This document shows, piece after piece, positions 37,860 to 47,218 of a DNA stretch of 64,000 bases. Both the position numbers and the translations under genes were made by a program. The first letter of the stretch is position 1. The number at the start of each line of letters is the position of its first letter. The stretch is from Nocardia spumae (GTDB taxonomy: Bacteria; Actinomycetota; Actinomycetes; Mycobacteriales; Mycobacteriaceae), in NCBI RefSeq assembly GCF_020733635.1, contig NZ_JAJFZL010000001.1, positions 3,720,001 through 3,784,000 of the forward strand, read 5' to 3'. Under the pieces are notes generated by a model. That model was given only the letters and a program-made list of their open reading frames with translations. It was not told the DNA's origin and ran no database searches.

Positions 37860-38699
37860 TCAGCCGTCGAGTCCGCACTCGGTCAGACTTGTTGCCGCCG
37901 TGGCCGATTGGCGCAGTCCGGCGGCGTAGGCGGGGGTCAGCGCGGCCGGATCGAATACGTCGGCGCCGAAGATCTGCACCGTCTCGGCATCGGGCACGAT
38001 CGAGATCTCGCGACCGGCGCCGTGCGCGCGGTCGGCGCGGGTGCGGGGGAACAGGTGCGCCAGCGGCTCCATGATCACCACCGTGTCCGCGCCGGTGGCC
38101 ACATCCGCGTTGAGCGCCGACCGCACCCCGCCGTCGATGTAGCGGGACCCGGCGATCGGAATCGGCGGAAACACTCCCGGTACCGCGGTGCTGGCGGCGA
38201 GCGCCTGCGCCAGACTCGCCTCGCTGTCGCGGGTCCAGACCCGGAATTCGCCGGTGCCGATATCGACGGTGGTGACACGTAGATCGGCGGCGGGCCAGTC
38301 ACCGGCACCGGCGAGCGCGGCGATGCGGTCGATATGGGCGCCGGGCTCGCCGACTTCGGCGGCCAGCGCCAGTTCGCCGATCCGGCGCCGGTTGTCGCGC
38401 GCGTCGCCGCCGGCGGCGCGCAGCGCGAAGATCGCACCCAGCCGGCTCATATCCGGCGCCGCGCCGGCGACGGTCCGCGGGCGGGAGGCGCCCAGTGCCT
38501 CGAGATCGCCGCCGGCGGCCAGCACCGCTCCGACGACCGCGCCCGCGGAGGTGCCGACGATGCGGTCCGCGCGGGCGGGATCGATTCCGGCGCGGCGCAA
38601 TCCGACGATCAGGCCCGCCAGCCACGCGATGCCGACGGGTCCACCTCCGCCCAGAACCAGGGCCGTGGGAAATCGTTCCGATGTCGAGTCGGCGGGCAT
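37860..38699 (-). CDS. Patatin-like phospholipase
   Basis: A 279-residue patatin. The oxyanion loop is LGGGGPVGIAW (about residue 15), the nucleophile elbow GTSAG (Ser near 53), and the catalytic Asp is in YIDGGV (about 190). These residues form the Ser-Asp dyad of patatin lipid acyl hydrolases. No signal peptide is visible. The ATG at 38699 puts the glycine-rich loop 14 residues from the N-terminus, as usual; longer frames reach back over the divergent promoter. It is divergent from the TetR gene, with a palindromic operator between them, so TetR control is likely. Confidence 0.9.
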   Translation of the reverse strand: MPADSTSERFPTALVLGGGGPVGIAWLAGLIVGLRRAGIDPARADRIVGTSAGAVVGAVLAAGGDLEALGASRPRTVAGAAPDMSRLGAIFALRAAGGDARDNRRRIGELALAAEVGEPGAHIDRIAALAGAGDWPAADLRVTTVDIGTGEFRVWTRDSEASLAQALAASTAVPGVFPPIPIAGSRYIDGGVRSALNADVATGADTVVIMEPLAHLFPRTRADRAHGAGREISIVPDAETVQIFGADVFDPAALTPAYAAGLRQSATAATSLTECGLDG

Positions 38700-38774
38700 G
38701 GTCGCGACCCTACCGGCGGCGGGTGTGGCTTGCCCGTGCTTCGGCGAGCAGAGCATGTGGCGCACACCACCCAA

Positions 38775-38796
38775 TAATAGAGCAGTTGCTCTGTTA
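38775..38796. promoter_or_regulatory. 22-bp palindrome, likely TetR operator
   Basis: The arms TAATAGAGCA and TGCTCTGTTA around GT are reverse complements at nine of ten positions. The site ends 10 bases before the TetR start codon and 76 bases before the divergent patatin start. This is a typical autoregulatory TetR operator position. Confidence 0.7.
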
Positions 38797-38806
38797 CTGT
38801 CGAGTG

Positions 38807-39421
38807 GTGCCCCGCCCCCGGATTCACGATCTCGACACCGTCCTCGACCGTGCCGAGGCACTCGCCGTGGCCGACGGGGTGGCGGCCGTGACGATTCGCG
38901 CGGTCGCCGCCGCCAGCGGCATGTCCAACGGCGCGATCTACCACAGCTTCGGATCACGCGCGGAACTGGTGGCGCGCATGTGGATTCGCGCCGCCCGCCG
39001 CTTCCTCGACGTCCAGCGCGAACTGGTCGACACCGCGCCCGGAGCCGGTCCCGACGCCGCCATCGCGGCCGTCGTCGGCGCGGCCGAGGCTCCCGCGGTA
39101 TTCGCCGAACGCCATCCGGCCTCGGCGCGACTGCTCACCGTGCTGCGTCACGACCAGCTGCTGGCCACCGAGCTGCCCGACGCCGTGGCCGATGAGGTCC
39201 GCGCGCAGCAACGCGCGCTGATCGCGCTGCTGCGCACGCTGTCCGAGCGCCTGTGGGGCCGTCGCGACGCGCGCGCGGTCGATGTCGTCACCGCCTGCGT
39301 CGTCGATCTGCCCACCGCGCTGCTGCTGACCCGCGACCGCGTCACCGACCCCGATACCCGCATCAGGCTGCGCGCGGCGGTCCGCGCCGCCGTCACCGCC
39401 ACCACACCACCCCACCCCTGA
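38807..39421 (+). CDS. TetR-family transcriptional regulator
   Basis: A 204-residue TetR protein. The N-terminal HTH (about 8-50) reads VLDRAEALAVADGVAAVTIR, then AVAAASGMSNGAIYHSFGSRAELVARMW, with the recognition helix in SNGAIYHSF. The C-terminal ligand domain is helical. GTG 38807 is chosen; GTG 38804 directly before it is equally possible. A 22-bp palindrome lies 10 bases upstream. The crotonase gene starts 10 bases after its stop, so the two form an operon. The regulated pathway is probably acyl-CoA metabolism plus the divergent patatin, an inference from position. Confidence 0.92.
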   Translation: MPRPRIHDLDTVLDRAEALAVADGVAAVTIRAVAAASGMSNGAIYHSFGSRAELVARMWIRAARRFLDVQRELVDTAPGAGPDAAIAAVVGAAEAPAVFAERHPASARLLTVLRHDQLLATELPDAVADEVRAQQRALIALLRTLSERLWGRRDARAVDVVTACVVDLPTALLLTRDRVTDPDTRIRLRAAVRAAVTATTPPHP

Positions 39422-39431
39422 AGGAGCCTCC

Positions 39432-40085
39432 GTGTCCCCTACCCTCGGCTACCGTGACTCGATCGCGGTCATCGACCTCGGCGACGGCGAAAATCGTTTC
39501 TCCCCGGACTTTCTCGACGCGCTCGACGCGCACCTGGACACCGCGGTCGCCGACGCGGCGACCGCGGTCGTCACCACCGCCGCCGGCAGGTTCTACTCCA
39601 ACGGACTGGATCTGGACTGGCTGGCCGCCAACGGCGAGCGCGCACCGTGGTACGTCGAGCGGGTGCACGCGCTGATGGCGCGGGTGCTGACCCTGCCGCT
39701 GCCCACGGTCGCGGCGCTGCCCGGCCACGCGTTCGGCGCCGGCGCCATGCTCGCTCTGGCCCACGACCAGCGCGTGATGCGCGCCGACCGGGGCTACTTC
39801 TGTTTCCCCGAGGTCGACATCCGGGTGCCGTTCACCCCGGCCCTGGCCGCACTCGTGCAGGCCAAACTGGCGCCGGGAGCGATCACCGCGGCAGTGCTGA
39901 CGGGCCGCCGGTTCGGCGGCGCCGAGGCACAGCGGTGCGGCCTGGTCGATGCCACCGCGGCCGCCGGCGCGCACGTACACACCGCGATCGAGTTGCTGGC
40001 GCCGCTGGGGGCCAAGGACCAGGCCACCCTCGGCTCGATCAAATCGGTGTTCTACGCCTCGGCGCACACCGCGCTGACCGCCTGA
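39432..40085 (+). CDS. Enoyl-CoA hydratase/isomerase family protein
   Basis: A short (217-residue) crotonase-fold protein. The oxyanion segments are AGRFYSNGLDLDWL and LPGHAFGAGAMLALAHDQRVM, followed by the FCFPEVDIRVPF active-site helix region and GLVDATAA. It is shorter than standard hydratases (about 250-260), as are plant-like delta3,delta2-enoyl-CoA isomerases, so isomerase is a reasonable guess. The GTG at 39432 follows GAAGGAG. It is the second gene of the TetR operon and converges on the large fusion gene, whose stop is 26 bases away. Confidence 0.85.
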   Translation: MSPTLGYRDSIAVIDLGDGENRFSPDFLDALDAHLDTAVADAATAVVTTAAGRFYSNGLDLDWLAANGERAPWYVERVHALMARVLTLPLPTVAALPGHAFGAGAMLALAHDQRVMRADRGYFCFPEVDIRVPFTPALAALVQAKLAPGAITAAVLTGRRFGGAEAQRCGLVDATAAAGAHVHTAIELLAPLGAKDQATLGSIKSVFYASAHTALTA

Positions 40086-40110
40086 CGGCGACGCCCGCTA
40101 CGCCCACGCC

Positions 40111-43092
40111 TCAGCGGCCCTTCCACACCGGGGCACGCTTCTGCGCGAAGGCCAGCACACCCTCCCCGGCATCCTCCGACGACAGCGCCGGACCGGACAC
40201 CTCCAGCTGACGCGTGAACGCGATATCGGTGGCCCAGTCCGGCGACTCGTCGATGATGCGTTTGCTCGCCGCCAGGCTCAGCGGGGCATTGACCGCGATC
40301 CGCCGCGCCAGTTCCAGGGCGGCGGTGAGTGCGTTACCCGAGGTGGTCACCTCGTTCACCAGGCCCAGGGCGGCCGCACGGTCGGCACCGATGGCATCTC
40401 CGGTCAGTGCCAGCTCCATCGCCACCGCGCGCGGCAACCGCTGCGCCAGCCGCAGCACACCCCCGCCGACCGCGACCAGTCCGCGCTTGACCTCCGGGAT
40501 GCCGAAGGTCGAATCCTGGGCCGCGACAACCAGATCCGCCGCGAGCGCCAGCTCACAGCCACCGGCCAGCGCGGGCCCCTCCACAGCCGCGATGAGCGGT
40601 TTGACCGGAGGTTTCGCGGTGATGCCCAGCGGGCCGCGCCGCTCGGTCATCGGGGTCTCCCCGCGGGCGGCGGCCTTGAGATCCATTCCGGCGCAGAAGT
40701 ATCCGCCCGCGCCGGTGATGATCGCGACCTGTGCGTCCGGGTCGGCCTCGTAGGCGTCCAGGGCCCGCTCCAGCAGGAGCGCGGTGGCCAGATTCACCGC
40801 GTTGCGGACCTCGGGCCGGTTCAGCGTGATGATCGTGACCGGCCCACGCCGCTCCACCAGCACCGGCGCCGGCGGCGGTGCCGGCAGTGCCACCGGTTCG
40901 CGGCCCTCGACGCGAATCCGCGTGCCGGATACGGTCACCGGCAGTCCGAGTAGATCGTCGTCGACGAGCTCGCCGATGAGATCGTCCTGGGTGGTGCGGA
41001 TCAGAATGCGCGCCCCGGCGGGCTCGATCAGGCTCAGCACCGCCGACTCCGGCTCGCCGTCGCGCCCGTAGGGCACGGTGTAGGCCTCGATCACCGCCGG
41101 CCCGTCGTGGCTGCCGCGCGCCGGGCGTGCGGCGGGGGTGTCGATGATCGGGCGCAGATGCCGGTAGGGCTTGGCGGGCGGCAGTGACGAATACACGGCC
41201 AGCGCATGTTTGGTGACATACCAGCCCAGCGAACTGGCCAGCCCGTAGGTGCCCGGCTCGGCGCGCAGCCGCGTCACCATGGTGGCCACGGCGTGGCCGC
41301 CGTAGTTGTTGCCGGGACCGCCGCCGAAGGTCAGCCCGCCGGTCACCGACAGCGGCCGGGCCGGATCGTCGATCGCCAGACCGAGTTCGCGGGCGGCGAT
41401 CTGCACCGCCACCGGGAAACACGCGTAGAGGTCGACCTGCGACAGCGCCTCGACGCCGATGCCGGAGTGGTCGAGCACCGCCCGGCCCAGGGTCGCGATC
41501 GCCGGCGAAGCGGCCAGTTCGGCGCGCTCGGTGGTGAACCATTCGTCGTGACCGGAGGCGCCGGCGTGGATGAAGATCCATTTGTCCTGCGCGATTCCGG
41601 CTTCCTGCGCGGCCGCGGCACTGCACACCACGATGCCGCTGGCCATATCGACGGTGAGGTTGGCGCATTCGAGTTTGGTGTACGGGGTGGAGATCATCCG
41701 GTTGTCCGGGGTCGCTGCCGCGATCGTCTCGGCGTCGAATGCCTCCGGCTGCCAGGCGTATTCGTTGCCGGCCGCGACCGCCGACAGCCGCGACCACAGC
41801 TGGGCGACCGCCTCGGCGTGTTCGGCGCGGCCACGGCCGAGCCGGTGGCGATTCGCCGATTCCAGCAGTGCGTACATATTGATCGGGGCGATCAGTCCGG
41901 CCGCGGTCTCGGCTTCGTTGTTGGCGGCTTTGTCGATGCCGATCGACCGGTTCGGGGTGACGTCGGCGCCCTGCCGCGGCCACGACAGCTCGACGCCGGC
42001 GCGCTGGGCGGCGGCTTGGGTGGCACCGGCCTCGGCGCCGGTGACCAGGACCGTGTCGTAGTCGCCGGCGGCGATCGCGGCCGCCGCCTCGTTGATCACC
42101 AGCTGACCGCCGTCCCCGCCGAACGGGCTCGACTGCGCGGTCTCCACCCCGGCGATACTCAGACGCTCGGCGACCACCGCCGCCATATCGCGGTACTGCC
42201 ACGAGGTGCACGCCACCGCGAACACCGCGTCCGCGCGGTTGAGCAGCGTCTCGCCCGCACCGGCATCGGCCGCGGCGCGCCGCAGTGCCGTCACCGCCAG
42301 TGCGGCCGGATCGCCGTAGCCGGGATCGGGGGTGCGCTGGGTGATCTGCCCGACGCCGACCAGTACCGGTGTGCGCGGATCGATCTCGGTGCCCGAGGCG
42401 GCGTGCAGGATCGGCTGCGCGGCCCGGCGCAGCGGCCCGGCCGCGGCGATCGCGTCCGGCAGCCGATCCAGCGACTGCTCCATCGCCTCGCCGAGGCTGC
42501 GCGCCACCGAGGCGCCCAGTGGCCCCTCCACCGGAGCACCGCCCAGTCCGGCATCGAAATACACCGTCGAGCGCTCCCCGGATCCGGCGACGGTGAGCCA
42601 ATACGCCAGCCGCACCCCCTGCGGACCTTCACCGCGCAATTCGAATCCGGAGTCGCCGGCCGCGGCGACCGTCCAGCGCAATTCGGCCGGGATTCCCATC
42701 ACGAGTGCCTGCTGGACGAAACTCAGTCCCTCGCGCGCCGCGCCCGGCGCTTGGCCGCGCCACCCGGCGTGCAGGCTGAACCAGTCGGCCAGCCGGTGCA
42801 GATCCGACAGGTAGGCCACCACCGTCTGCGGGGCCGCCGCGATCACGCGGCGCGCGTGCGCGGATTTGGGGTAATCGGACAACCCGGCCGGGGCGATATA
42901 GCCGTCGTCCACGGCCGCCGGCGTGGGGGCGCCGGACGGACCGGCGCCGTGTCCGCGCCGGGCGGCGACCAGTCCGGTGACCAGGTCCCGTGCGATGCGG
43001 GGATCTTTGCGCACCGCCGAGAACAGTGCGCTGCCCGCCTGTAATCCGCTGCGCGCGGCGCGGATTCGGTCCGATCCCGGAAATGGCGACAC
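40111..43092 (-). CDS. SRPBCC / thiolase-like (TLP1) / enoyl-CoA hydratase fusion protein
   Basis: A 993-residue, three-part protein. Residues about 60-225 look like an SRPBCC (polyketide-cyclase-type) domain (AHARRVIAAAPQTVVAYLSD, LADWFSLHAGW). Residues about 235-740 are a thiolase-like module of the mycobacterial TLP1 type: TPVLVGVGQITQRTPD, HAGASGHDEWF, GGLTFGGGPGNNYGGH, and the extra C-terminal domain. Where thiolases have the nucleophilic Cys the sequence reads SSPFGGDGGQL, so classical thiolase activity is doubtful. Residues about 750-993 form a complete crotonase (GGYFCAGMDLKAA, GIPEVKRGL). GTG 43092 follows AAGGAGG at ideal spacing; the longer frame from TTG 43122 lacks such support. 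A 27-base palindrome lies upstream. The substrate is unknown, probably an acyl-CoA. Confidence 0.88.
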   Translation of the reverse strand: MSPFPGSDRIRAARSGLQAGSALFSAVRKDPRIARDLVTGLVAARRGHGAGPSGAPTPAAVDDGYIAPAGLSDYPKSAHARRVIAAAPQTVVAYLSDLHRLADWFSLHAGWRGQAPGAAREGLSFVQQALVMGIPAELRWTVAAAGDSGFELRGEGPQGVRLAYWLTVAGSGERSTVYFDAGLGGAPVEGPLGASVARSLGEAMEQSLDRLPDAIAAAGPLRRAAQPILHAASGTEIDPRTPVLVGVGQITQRTPDPGYGDPAALAVTALRRAAADAGAGETLLNRADAVFAVACTSWQYRDMAAVVAERLSIAGVETAQSSPFGGDGGQLVINEAAAAIAAGDYDTVLVTGAEAGATQAAAQRAGVELSWPRQGADVTPNRSIGIDKAANNEAETAAGLIAPINMYALLESANRHRLGRGRAEHAEAVAQLWSRLSAVAAGNEYAWQPEAFDAETIAAATPDNRMISTPYTKLECANLTVDMASGIVVCSAAAAQEAGIAQDKWIFIHAGASGHDEWFTTERAELAASPAIATLGRAVLDHSGIGVEALSQVDLYACFPVAVQIAARELGLAIDDPARPLSVTGGLTFGGGPGNNYGGHAVATMVTRLRAEPGTYGLASSLGWYVTKHALAVYSSLPPAKPYRHLRPIIDTPAARPARGSHDGPAVIEAYTVPYGRDGEPESAVLSLIEPAGARILIRTTQDDLIGELVDDDLLGLPVTVSGTRIRVEGREPVALPAPPPAPVLVERRGPVTIITLNRPEVRNAVNLATALLLERALDAYEADPDAQVAIITGAGGYFCAGMDLKAAARGETPMTERRGPLGITAKPPVKPLIAAVEGPALAGGCELALAADLVVAAQDSTFGIPEVKRGLVAVGGGVLRLAQRLPRAVAMELALTGDAIGADRAAALGLVNEVTTSGNALTAALELARRIAVNAPLSLAASKRIIDESPDWATDIAFTRQLEVSGPALSSEDAGEGVLAFAQKRAPVWKGR

Positions 43093-43130
43093 CGACAACC
43101 TCCTTGTTGCGTCTCGAGACAATTAATCAT

Positions 43131-43157
43131 CAACTCTTTCGAGGCGTCAAAGAGTTG
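43131..43157. promoter_or_regulatory. 27-bp inverted repeat upstream of the fusion gene
   Basis: CAACTCTTT (43131-43139) and AAAGAGTTG (43149-43157) are perfect nine-base inverted arms around a nine-base spacer, ending 39 bases before the fusion gene's GTG. The palindrome GTCTCGAGAC (43111-43120) sits between it and the ribosome-binding site. Both are operator candidates; the binding regulator is unknown. Confidence 0.6.
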
Positions 43158-43339
43158 TGGCCCGCGTTACAGGCCGGAACTCGCTCGGTGCCGCGCCCGC
43201 GCCGGGCCGCCGTAACCCCGCGCGCGGCGGCCCTGACCGGGCTGTCGGTGGGCGCGATGGGCGCTGCGCATCCGCCGGCCGAGAAGATCGGCGCGTGGCC
43301 GTCGGTGGCCGCGGACCCTGCCGTGTCGAATTCGAGCTG

Positions 43340-44578
43340 TCAGAGCCGGACACCCAGCAGCGCGTCCACCGCCTGGCTCACCAGTCCGGGCGCCGAGGCG
43401 TCCGGGCCCCCGTACTCCAGCGCCTGCTGCACCCAGTTGTCCACGGCCGCAAGGGCCTTCGGGGTGTCGAGATCATCGGCCAGATGCTGCCGCAGGCGGG
43501 CGACGGTGTCCTCGGCCACCGGACCCGACTCCAGCGCCGCCGCCTGCCGCCAGCGCGTCAACCGCGCCTGCGCCTCGTCGAGCACCGCATCCGACCACTG
43601 CCGATCGGTGCGGTAGTGCCCGGCGAACAACCCCAGCCGGATCGCGGCCGGATCCACACCCGCCCGCCGCAGCTTCGACACGAACACCAGATTGCCGCGC
43701 GATTTGGACATCTTCTCCCCGTCCAAACCGATCAGCCCGGCATGCACGTAATGGCGGGCGAAGCGGCGATGGGAGACCAGCGCCTCGGCGTGCGCGGCCG
43801 AATACTCGTGATGGGGATAGATCAGGTCGCTGCCACCGCCCTGGATGTCGAACTCGGGCCCCAGCCGGTTCAACGCGATCGCCGCACATTCGATGTGCCA
43901 GCCCGGACGGCCCTGCCCGAACGGCGCCGCCCACATCGGCTCACCGGGTCGCGCCGCCCGCCACAGCAACGCGTCGATCGAGTCGCGTTTACCGGGACGG
44001 TCGGGGTCGCCGCCGCGCTCGGCGAAAAACCGCTCCATCGTGGCCCGGTCGTAGCCGGACTCGTAACCGAACTGCTCGGTGGCGTCGTGACGGAAGTAGA
44101 TGTCACGGAACTCGGCATCGTCGACCACATACGCCGCACCCGAGGCCAGCAACTTGTCCACCAGCTCCACGACCTCGCCGACCGACTCGATCGCACCGAT
44201 GTAGTCGCGCGGCGGTAGCACCCGCAGCTGCGACATATCCTCGCGGAACAACTCGATCTCCCCGGCGCCCAGGTCACGCCAGTCGACGCCGTCGCGTTCG
44301 GCCCGCTCGAACAGCGGATCGTCGACATCGGTCACGTTCTGCACATAGTGCACCTCGTGGCCGGCGTCGCGCAGGATCCGGTTGACCAGATCGAATGCCA
44401 GATAGGTCGCCGCGTGCCCCAGATGGGTGGCGTCGTAGGGTGTGATGCCGCAGACGTACATGGTGGCGGTCGCGCCCGGTGTCACCGGGCGCACCTGCCG
44501 GTCGGCGGTATCGAACAACCGCAACGGCGGTCCGGATCCGGGGACGGCGGGAACGGAGATTTCGGACCAGGACTGCAT
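43340..44578 (-). CDS. mshC: Mycothiol cysteine ligase MshC
   Basis: A 412-residue L-cysteine:1-D-myo-inosityl 2-amino-2-deoxy-alpha-D-glucopyranoside ligase. It joins Cys to GlcN-Ins with ATP in the penultimate step of mycothiol synthesis. It is a class I cysteinyl-tRNA-synthetase relative: [16 protein letters not shown] (HIGH-type motif with zinc Cys), the HIECAAI and [12 protein letters not shown] zinc region, and [10 protein letters not shown]. The length matches MshC (about 412) rather than CysS (about 460), and the C-terminal tRNA-binding part is missing. The ATG at 44578 starts MQSWSEI, as in relatives. It is followed upstream by SCO1664-like, DUF3090 and phosphomutase genes on the same strand, a conserved actinobacterial order. 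Confidence 0.95.
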   Translation of the reverse strand: MQSWSEISVPAVPGSGPPLRLFDTADRQVRPVTPGATATMYVCGITPYDATHLGHAATYLAFDLVNRILRDAGHEVHYVQNVTDVDDPLFERAERDGVDWRDLGAGEIELFREDMSQLRVLPPRDYIGAIESVGEVVELVDKLLASGAAYVVDDAEFRDIYFRHDATEQFGYESGYDRATMERFFAERGGDPDRPGKRDSIDALLWRAARPGEPMWAAPFGQGRPGWHIECAAIALNRLGPEFDIQGGGSDLIYPHHEYSAAHAEALVSHRRFARHYVHAGLIGLDGEKMSKSRGNLVFVSKLRRAGVDPAAIRLGLFAGHYRTDRQWSDAVLDEAQARLTRWRQAAALESGPVAEDTVARLRQHLADDLDTPKALAAVDNWVQQALEYGGPDASAPGLVSQAVDALLGVRL

Positions 44579-44750
44579 GATTCGAGGGTAAGGGTGCGGG
44601 CCGCCGTCGTGCCCGCCGCCCCCGTCCAGCGGGCCTTCCTTTACGAACCGGCCACCATATCCGACCTCGGCGGAGGCCGAATACCGCGATGAAGTCAACC
44701 GTTGCGCGCGCCGCACGCCGAAGTCGGCCGCGGCCGGCACCGGCGCCGGA

Positions 44751-45584
44751 TCAGAACGCCGGCCACGGAATCGGACGGGAGCTGATCGGTTGCGGAAGCA
44801 CCGGATCGTTGAGCAGATCCCGCGCGCGAACACCCAGCGCCTCGATCTCGGCGTCGGTGATGTGCTCGGCCAGCTCCGCGGCGACCGGCCCTGGCAACCG
44901 CTCGGCGAAATCGGCGATATCATCCAGCAGATCCTCGCCCACCGGCTCCCCGGCCCATCCCCACAGCACGGTGCGCAACTTCGGTTCGCTGTGCAGGCAG
45001 ATACCGTGATCGACCCCGTACACGCCGCCGTCGACCCCTTCCAGCGCGTGGCCGCCCTTGCGATCGGCGTTGTTGAGCAGCACATCCAGCACCGCCATCC
45101 GGCGCAACCGGGGATCATCGGCATGCACCAGTGACACCCGCGCTCCCGTGCCGTCGACCGCCCGCAGCACCTCACGGAAGCCGTCGGGCACCGCACCCGC
45201 GGGCACCAGATCCACCAGATCCAGCCGATCCGGCACCACCGCGGCCGCGTCGACGGTATCGATCCACCGCTGCACCATGCCCGGACCCAGCGGGCCGTCG
45301 CGCAGAATCGTCTCCGGAATCACCGACCAGCCCAGCGCGGCCGACACCAGATACGAGGCCACCTCCCGCCCGGCCAGAGTGCCGTCCGGAAAATCCCACA
45401 GTGGCCGCTCACCGCGTACCGGCTTGTACACCACCCGCATCGGCTCACCGGCGCCGGCGGACTCGATCTCACAGACCAGGGTGAGATTGCTGGCGGTGGT
45501 GACCCGGCCGATGATCGACAACTCGCCCGTGCACAGGCCGTCGCGGGCCGCACCCTCGTCCGCGGCCGCCGCGCGTGTGGTCAC
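44751..45584 (-). CDS. SCO1664-family protein (PI3/4-kinase-like fold)
   Basis: A 277-residue conserved actinobacterial protein. [18 protein letters not shown] gives a nucleotide-lysine-type motif, and [19 protein letters not shown] with GVDHGICLH forms a catalytic-loop and metal-loop pair like those of the PI3/4-kinase or HipA superfamily. The biochemical substrate is not established. It is the homologue of M. tuberculosis Rv2133c by position and sequence style (recalled). The start is GTG 45584, six bases after the stop of the DUF3090 gene, so they are co-transcribed. mshC starts 172 bases downstream. Confidence 0.88.
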   Translation of the reverse strand: MTTRAAAADEGAARDGLCTGELSIIGRVTTASNLTLVCEIESAGAGEPMRVVYKPVRGERPLWDFPDGTLAGREVASYLVSAALGWSVIPETILRDGPLGPGMVQRWIDTVDAAAVVPDRLDLVDLVPAGAVPDGFREVLRAVDGTGARVSLVHADDPRLRRMAVLDVLLNNADRKGGHALEGVDGGVYGVDHGICLHSEPKLRTVLWGWAGEPVGEDLLDDIADFAERLPGPVAAELAEHITDAEIEALGVRARDLLNDPVLPQPISSRPIPWPAF

Positions 45585-45590
45585 CGCTAC

Positions 45591-46175
45591 TCAGTCCTCC
45601 AGATCGGTCGCGCCGAAGATGTCGCCGCGCTTGTAACCGTTGGTGCGCACACACATGTGGCCGTTGGGTGACAGCGGTTCCCCGCACAGCGGGCACGGCG
45701 GCCGACCCGCCGCGATCACCTTCGCCGAGCGCAACGCGAATTCGCGAGCCTGCTCCGGGGTCAGGAACACCCGTACCGCGTCCGGACCTTCCTCGGTGTC
45801 GTCGAGCACCACCGACTCGTCGACTTCGGTCTCGGTGATGGCCAGCAACTCCACCACCACCGCGCCGGCATCGGCGTCCCACCCCAACCCCATTGTGCCG
45901 ACCCGGAATTCGGTATCGATCGGCATTTGCAGCGGGGCGATGTCGGAGACGTCCTCGGCCTGCGGCGGCACACTCGCGCCGAAGCGACGGGCCACCTCGT
46001 CCAACAACAGCCCCATCCGATCAGCGAGCACCTTGACCTGCTGCTTCTCCAGCAGCACACTCACCACACGAGGTTCCTGCACGGCCTGCAGATAGAAGGC
46101 TCGATCTCCTGGCTCACCGACGGTTCCCGCGACGAAACGGTCGGGGGTGCGAAACACATGGATCGCTCGGGCCAT
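45591..46175 (-). CDS. DUF3090 family protein
   Basis: A 194-residue conserved protein (Rv2134c-like). The N-terminal part begins ARAIHVFRTPDRFVAGTVG. The C-terminus has a four-cysteine zinc-ribbon-like end: CPLCGEPLSPNGHMC. Family members are soluble and of unknown role, almost always encoded between an Rv2135c-type phosphomutase and an SCO1664-type protein, as here. The ATG at 46175 follows AGGAGG with five-base spacing and is chosen over GTG 46181. The gap to the upstream phosphomutase stop is 24 bases. Confidence 0.92.
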   Translation of the reverse strand: MARAIHVFRTPDRFVAGTVGEPGDRAFYLQAVQEPRVVSVLLEKQQVKVLADRMGLLLDEVARRFGASVPPQAEDVSDIAPLQMPIDTEFRVGTMGLGWDADAGAVVVELLAITETEVDESVVLDDTEEGPDAVRVFLTPEQAREFALRSAKVIAAGRPPCPLCGEPLSPNGHMCVRTNGYKRGDIFGATDLED

Positions 46176-46199
46176 CTGCACCTCCTGAAACCGACTGCA

Positions 46200-46949
46200 T
46201 CACTGATTACGCTCGCTCCCCGAATCGGGGGGATCCGCAATATTCCCATTATCCGCCTCGGGCGCGGCATCCACCTCACCGCCGGGGACGGGCCCGGCCC
46301 GCTGCTCGGACTGCTGGTGCACCGCGGCCAGCGCGGACAGGTCGGTTCCGGTGTCGTTGACCCGCCACACGTAGGGGCCGGCGGGGGTGTAGCGGACCAC
46401 GCTGATCGACGCCGGTTCGACCACGATGCGCTGGAATCCGTCGAGATGGATACCGAAGGCATCGGCGAGCAACGACTTGATCACGTCCCCGTGGGTACAC
46501 GCCACCCACAGCACGTCTCGACCGTGGCGCCGGGCCAGATCGGCGTCGATGGCACGCACCGCCGCCACCGCCCGGTACTGCACCTGCGCCAAACCCTCAC
46601 CACCGGGGAACACCGCGCCCGAGGCGTGCTGTTGCACGACCTTCCACAGCGGCTCGCTCACCAACTCCGACAGCGGCCGCCCGGTCCATTCACCGTAATC
46701 GACCTCGAGCAGGCGTTCGTCGGGTTCGGCGTCGATACCGAGCTTGTCGGCCAGCGGCGACACCGTGCGCGTGCACCGCAGCAGCGGCGAGTGCACGATG
46801 TGCTCGATCGGCAACGGCGCCAGGCGTTCTGCCACCGTCAGCGCCTGTTCGGCACCGCGTTCGGTGAGCTCCACTCCGGGGCTGCGACCGGCCAGCGTGC
46901 GCGCGGTGTTGGAGGTCGACACCCCGTGCCGCAGCAGGATCACCGTCAT
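46200..46949 (-). CDS. Histidine phosphatase family protein (MSMEG_4193/Rv2135c-like)
   Basis: A 249-residue histidine phosphatase/phosphoglycerate-mutase-fold protein. The phosphohistidine motif is LLRHGVS at the N-terminus. SPLLRCTRTV supplies the second Arg, LLEVDYGEWTGR the phosphate loop, and VACTHGDVIKS the second His. The C-terminal 40 residues are acidic and probably disordered. It heads the phosphomutase-DUF3090-SCO1664-mshC run and is the first gene after the divergent aldo/keto reductase. The physiological phosphate ester is unknown. Confidence 0.92.
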   Translation of the reverse strand: MTVILLRHGVSTSNTARTLAGRSPGVELTERGAEQALTVAERLAPLPIEHIVHSPLLRCTRTVSPLADKLGIDAEPDERLLEVDYGEWTGRPLSELVSEPLWKVVQQHASGAVFPGGEGLAQVQYRAVAAVRAIDADLARRHGRDVLWVACTHGDVIKSLLADAFGIHLDGFQRIVVEPASISVVRYTPAGPYVWRVNDTGTDLSALAAVHQQSEQRAGPVPGGEVDAAPEADNGNIADPPDSGSERNQ

Positions 46950-47218
46950 GGGACCAGACTAGGCGATCACGCCCGATCGGCTCGCGCAGTCACATTCCCA
47001 CCACCTCGAGAACCCCGGTAGAACACCGAACATGCCTGTACAACAAGGTATTTCGCCCTCGGAGGAATCGGGACCGCGGCCCGGGCCCGAGGATGCGCGT
47101 ACCTCGTGGCACTGTGGCGCTGCTCGCATCCTCCGGCGGTTCGCGAGCGGTATCCGTATCCGGGACCGGTTGTGGCCCTAGGCTCGGGCACTGTGACAAG
47201 AGCTGGGGTGGTGCGGTG

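Noticed and set aside
41206..43044. A 612-codon plus-strand frame opposite the fusion gene
   Set aside because: Antisense shadow rich in Arg, Gly and His; no recognisable motif.
47032..47181. A 49-residue ORF between the phosphomutase and the aldo/keto reductase genes
   Set aside because: No ribosome-binding site, no hydrophobic or conserved pattern; I considered a small peptide precursor but nothing supports it.
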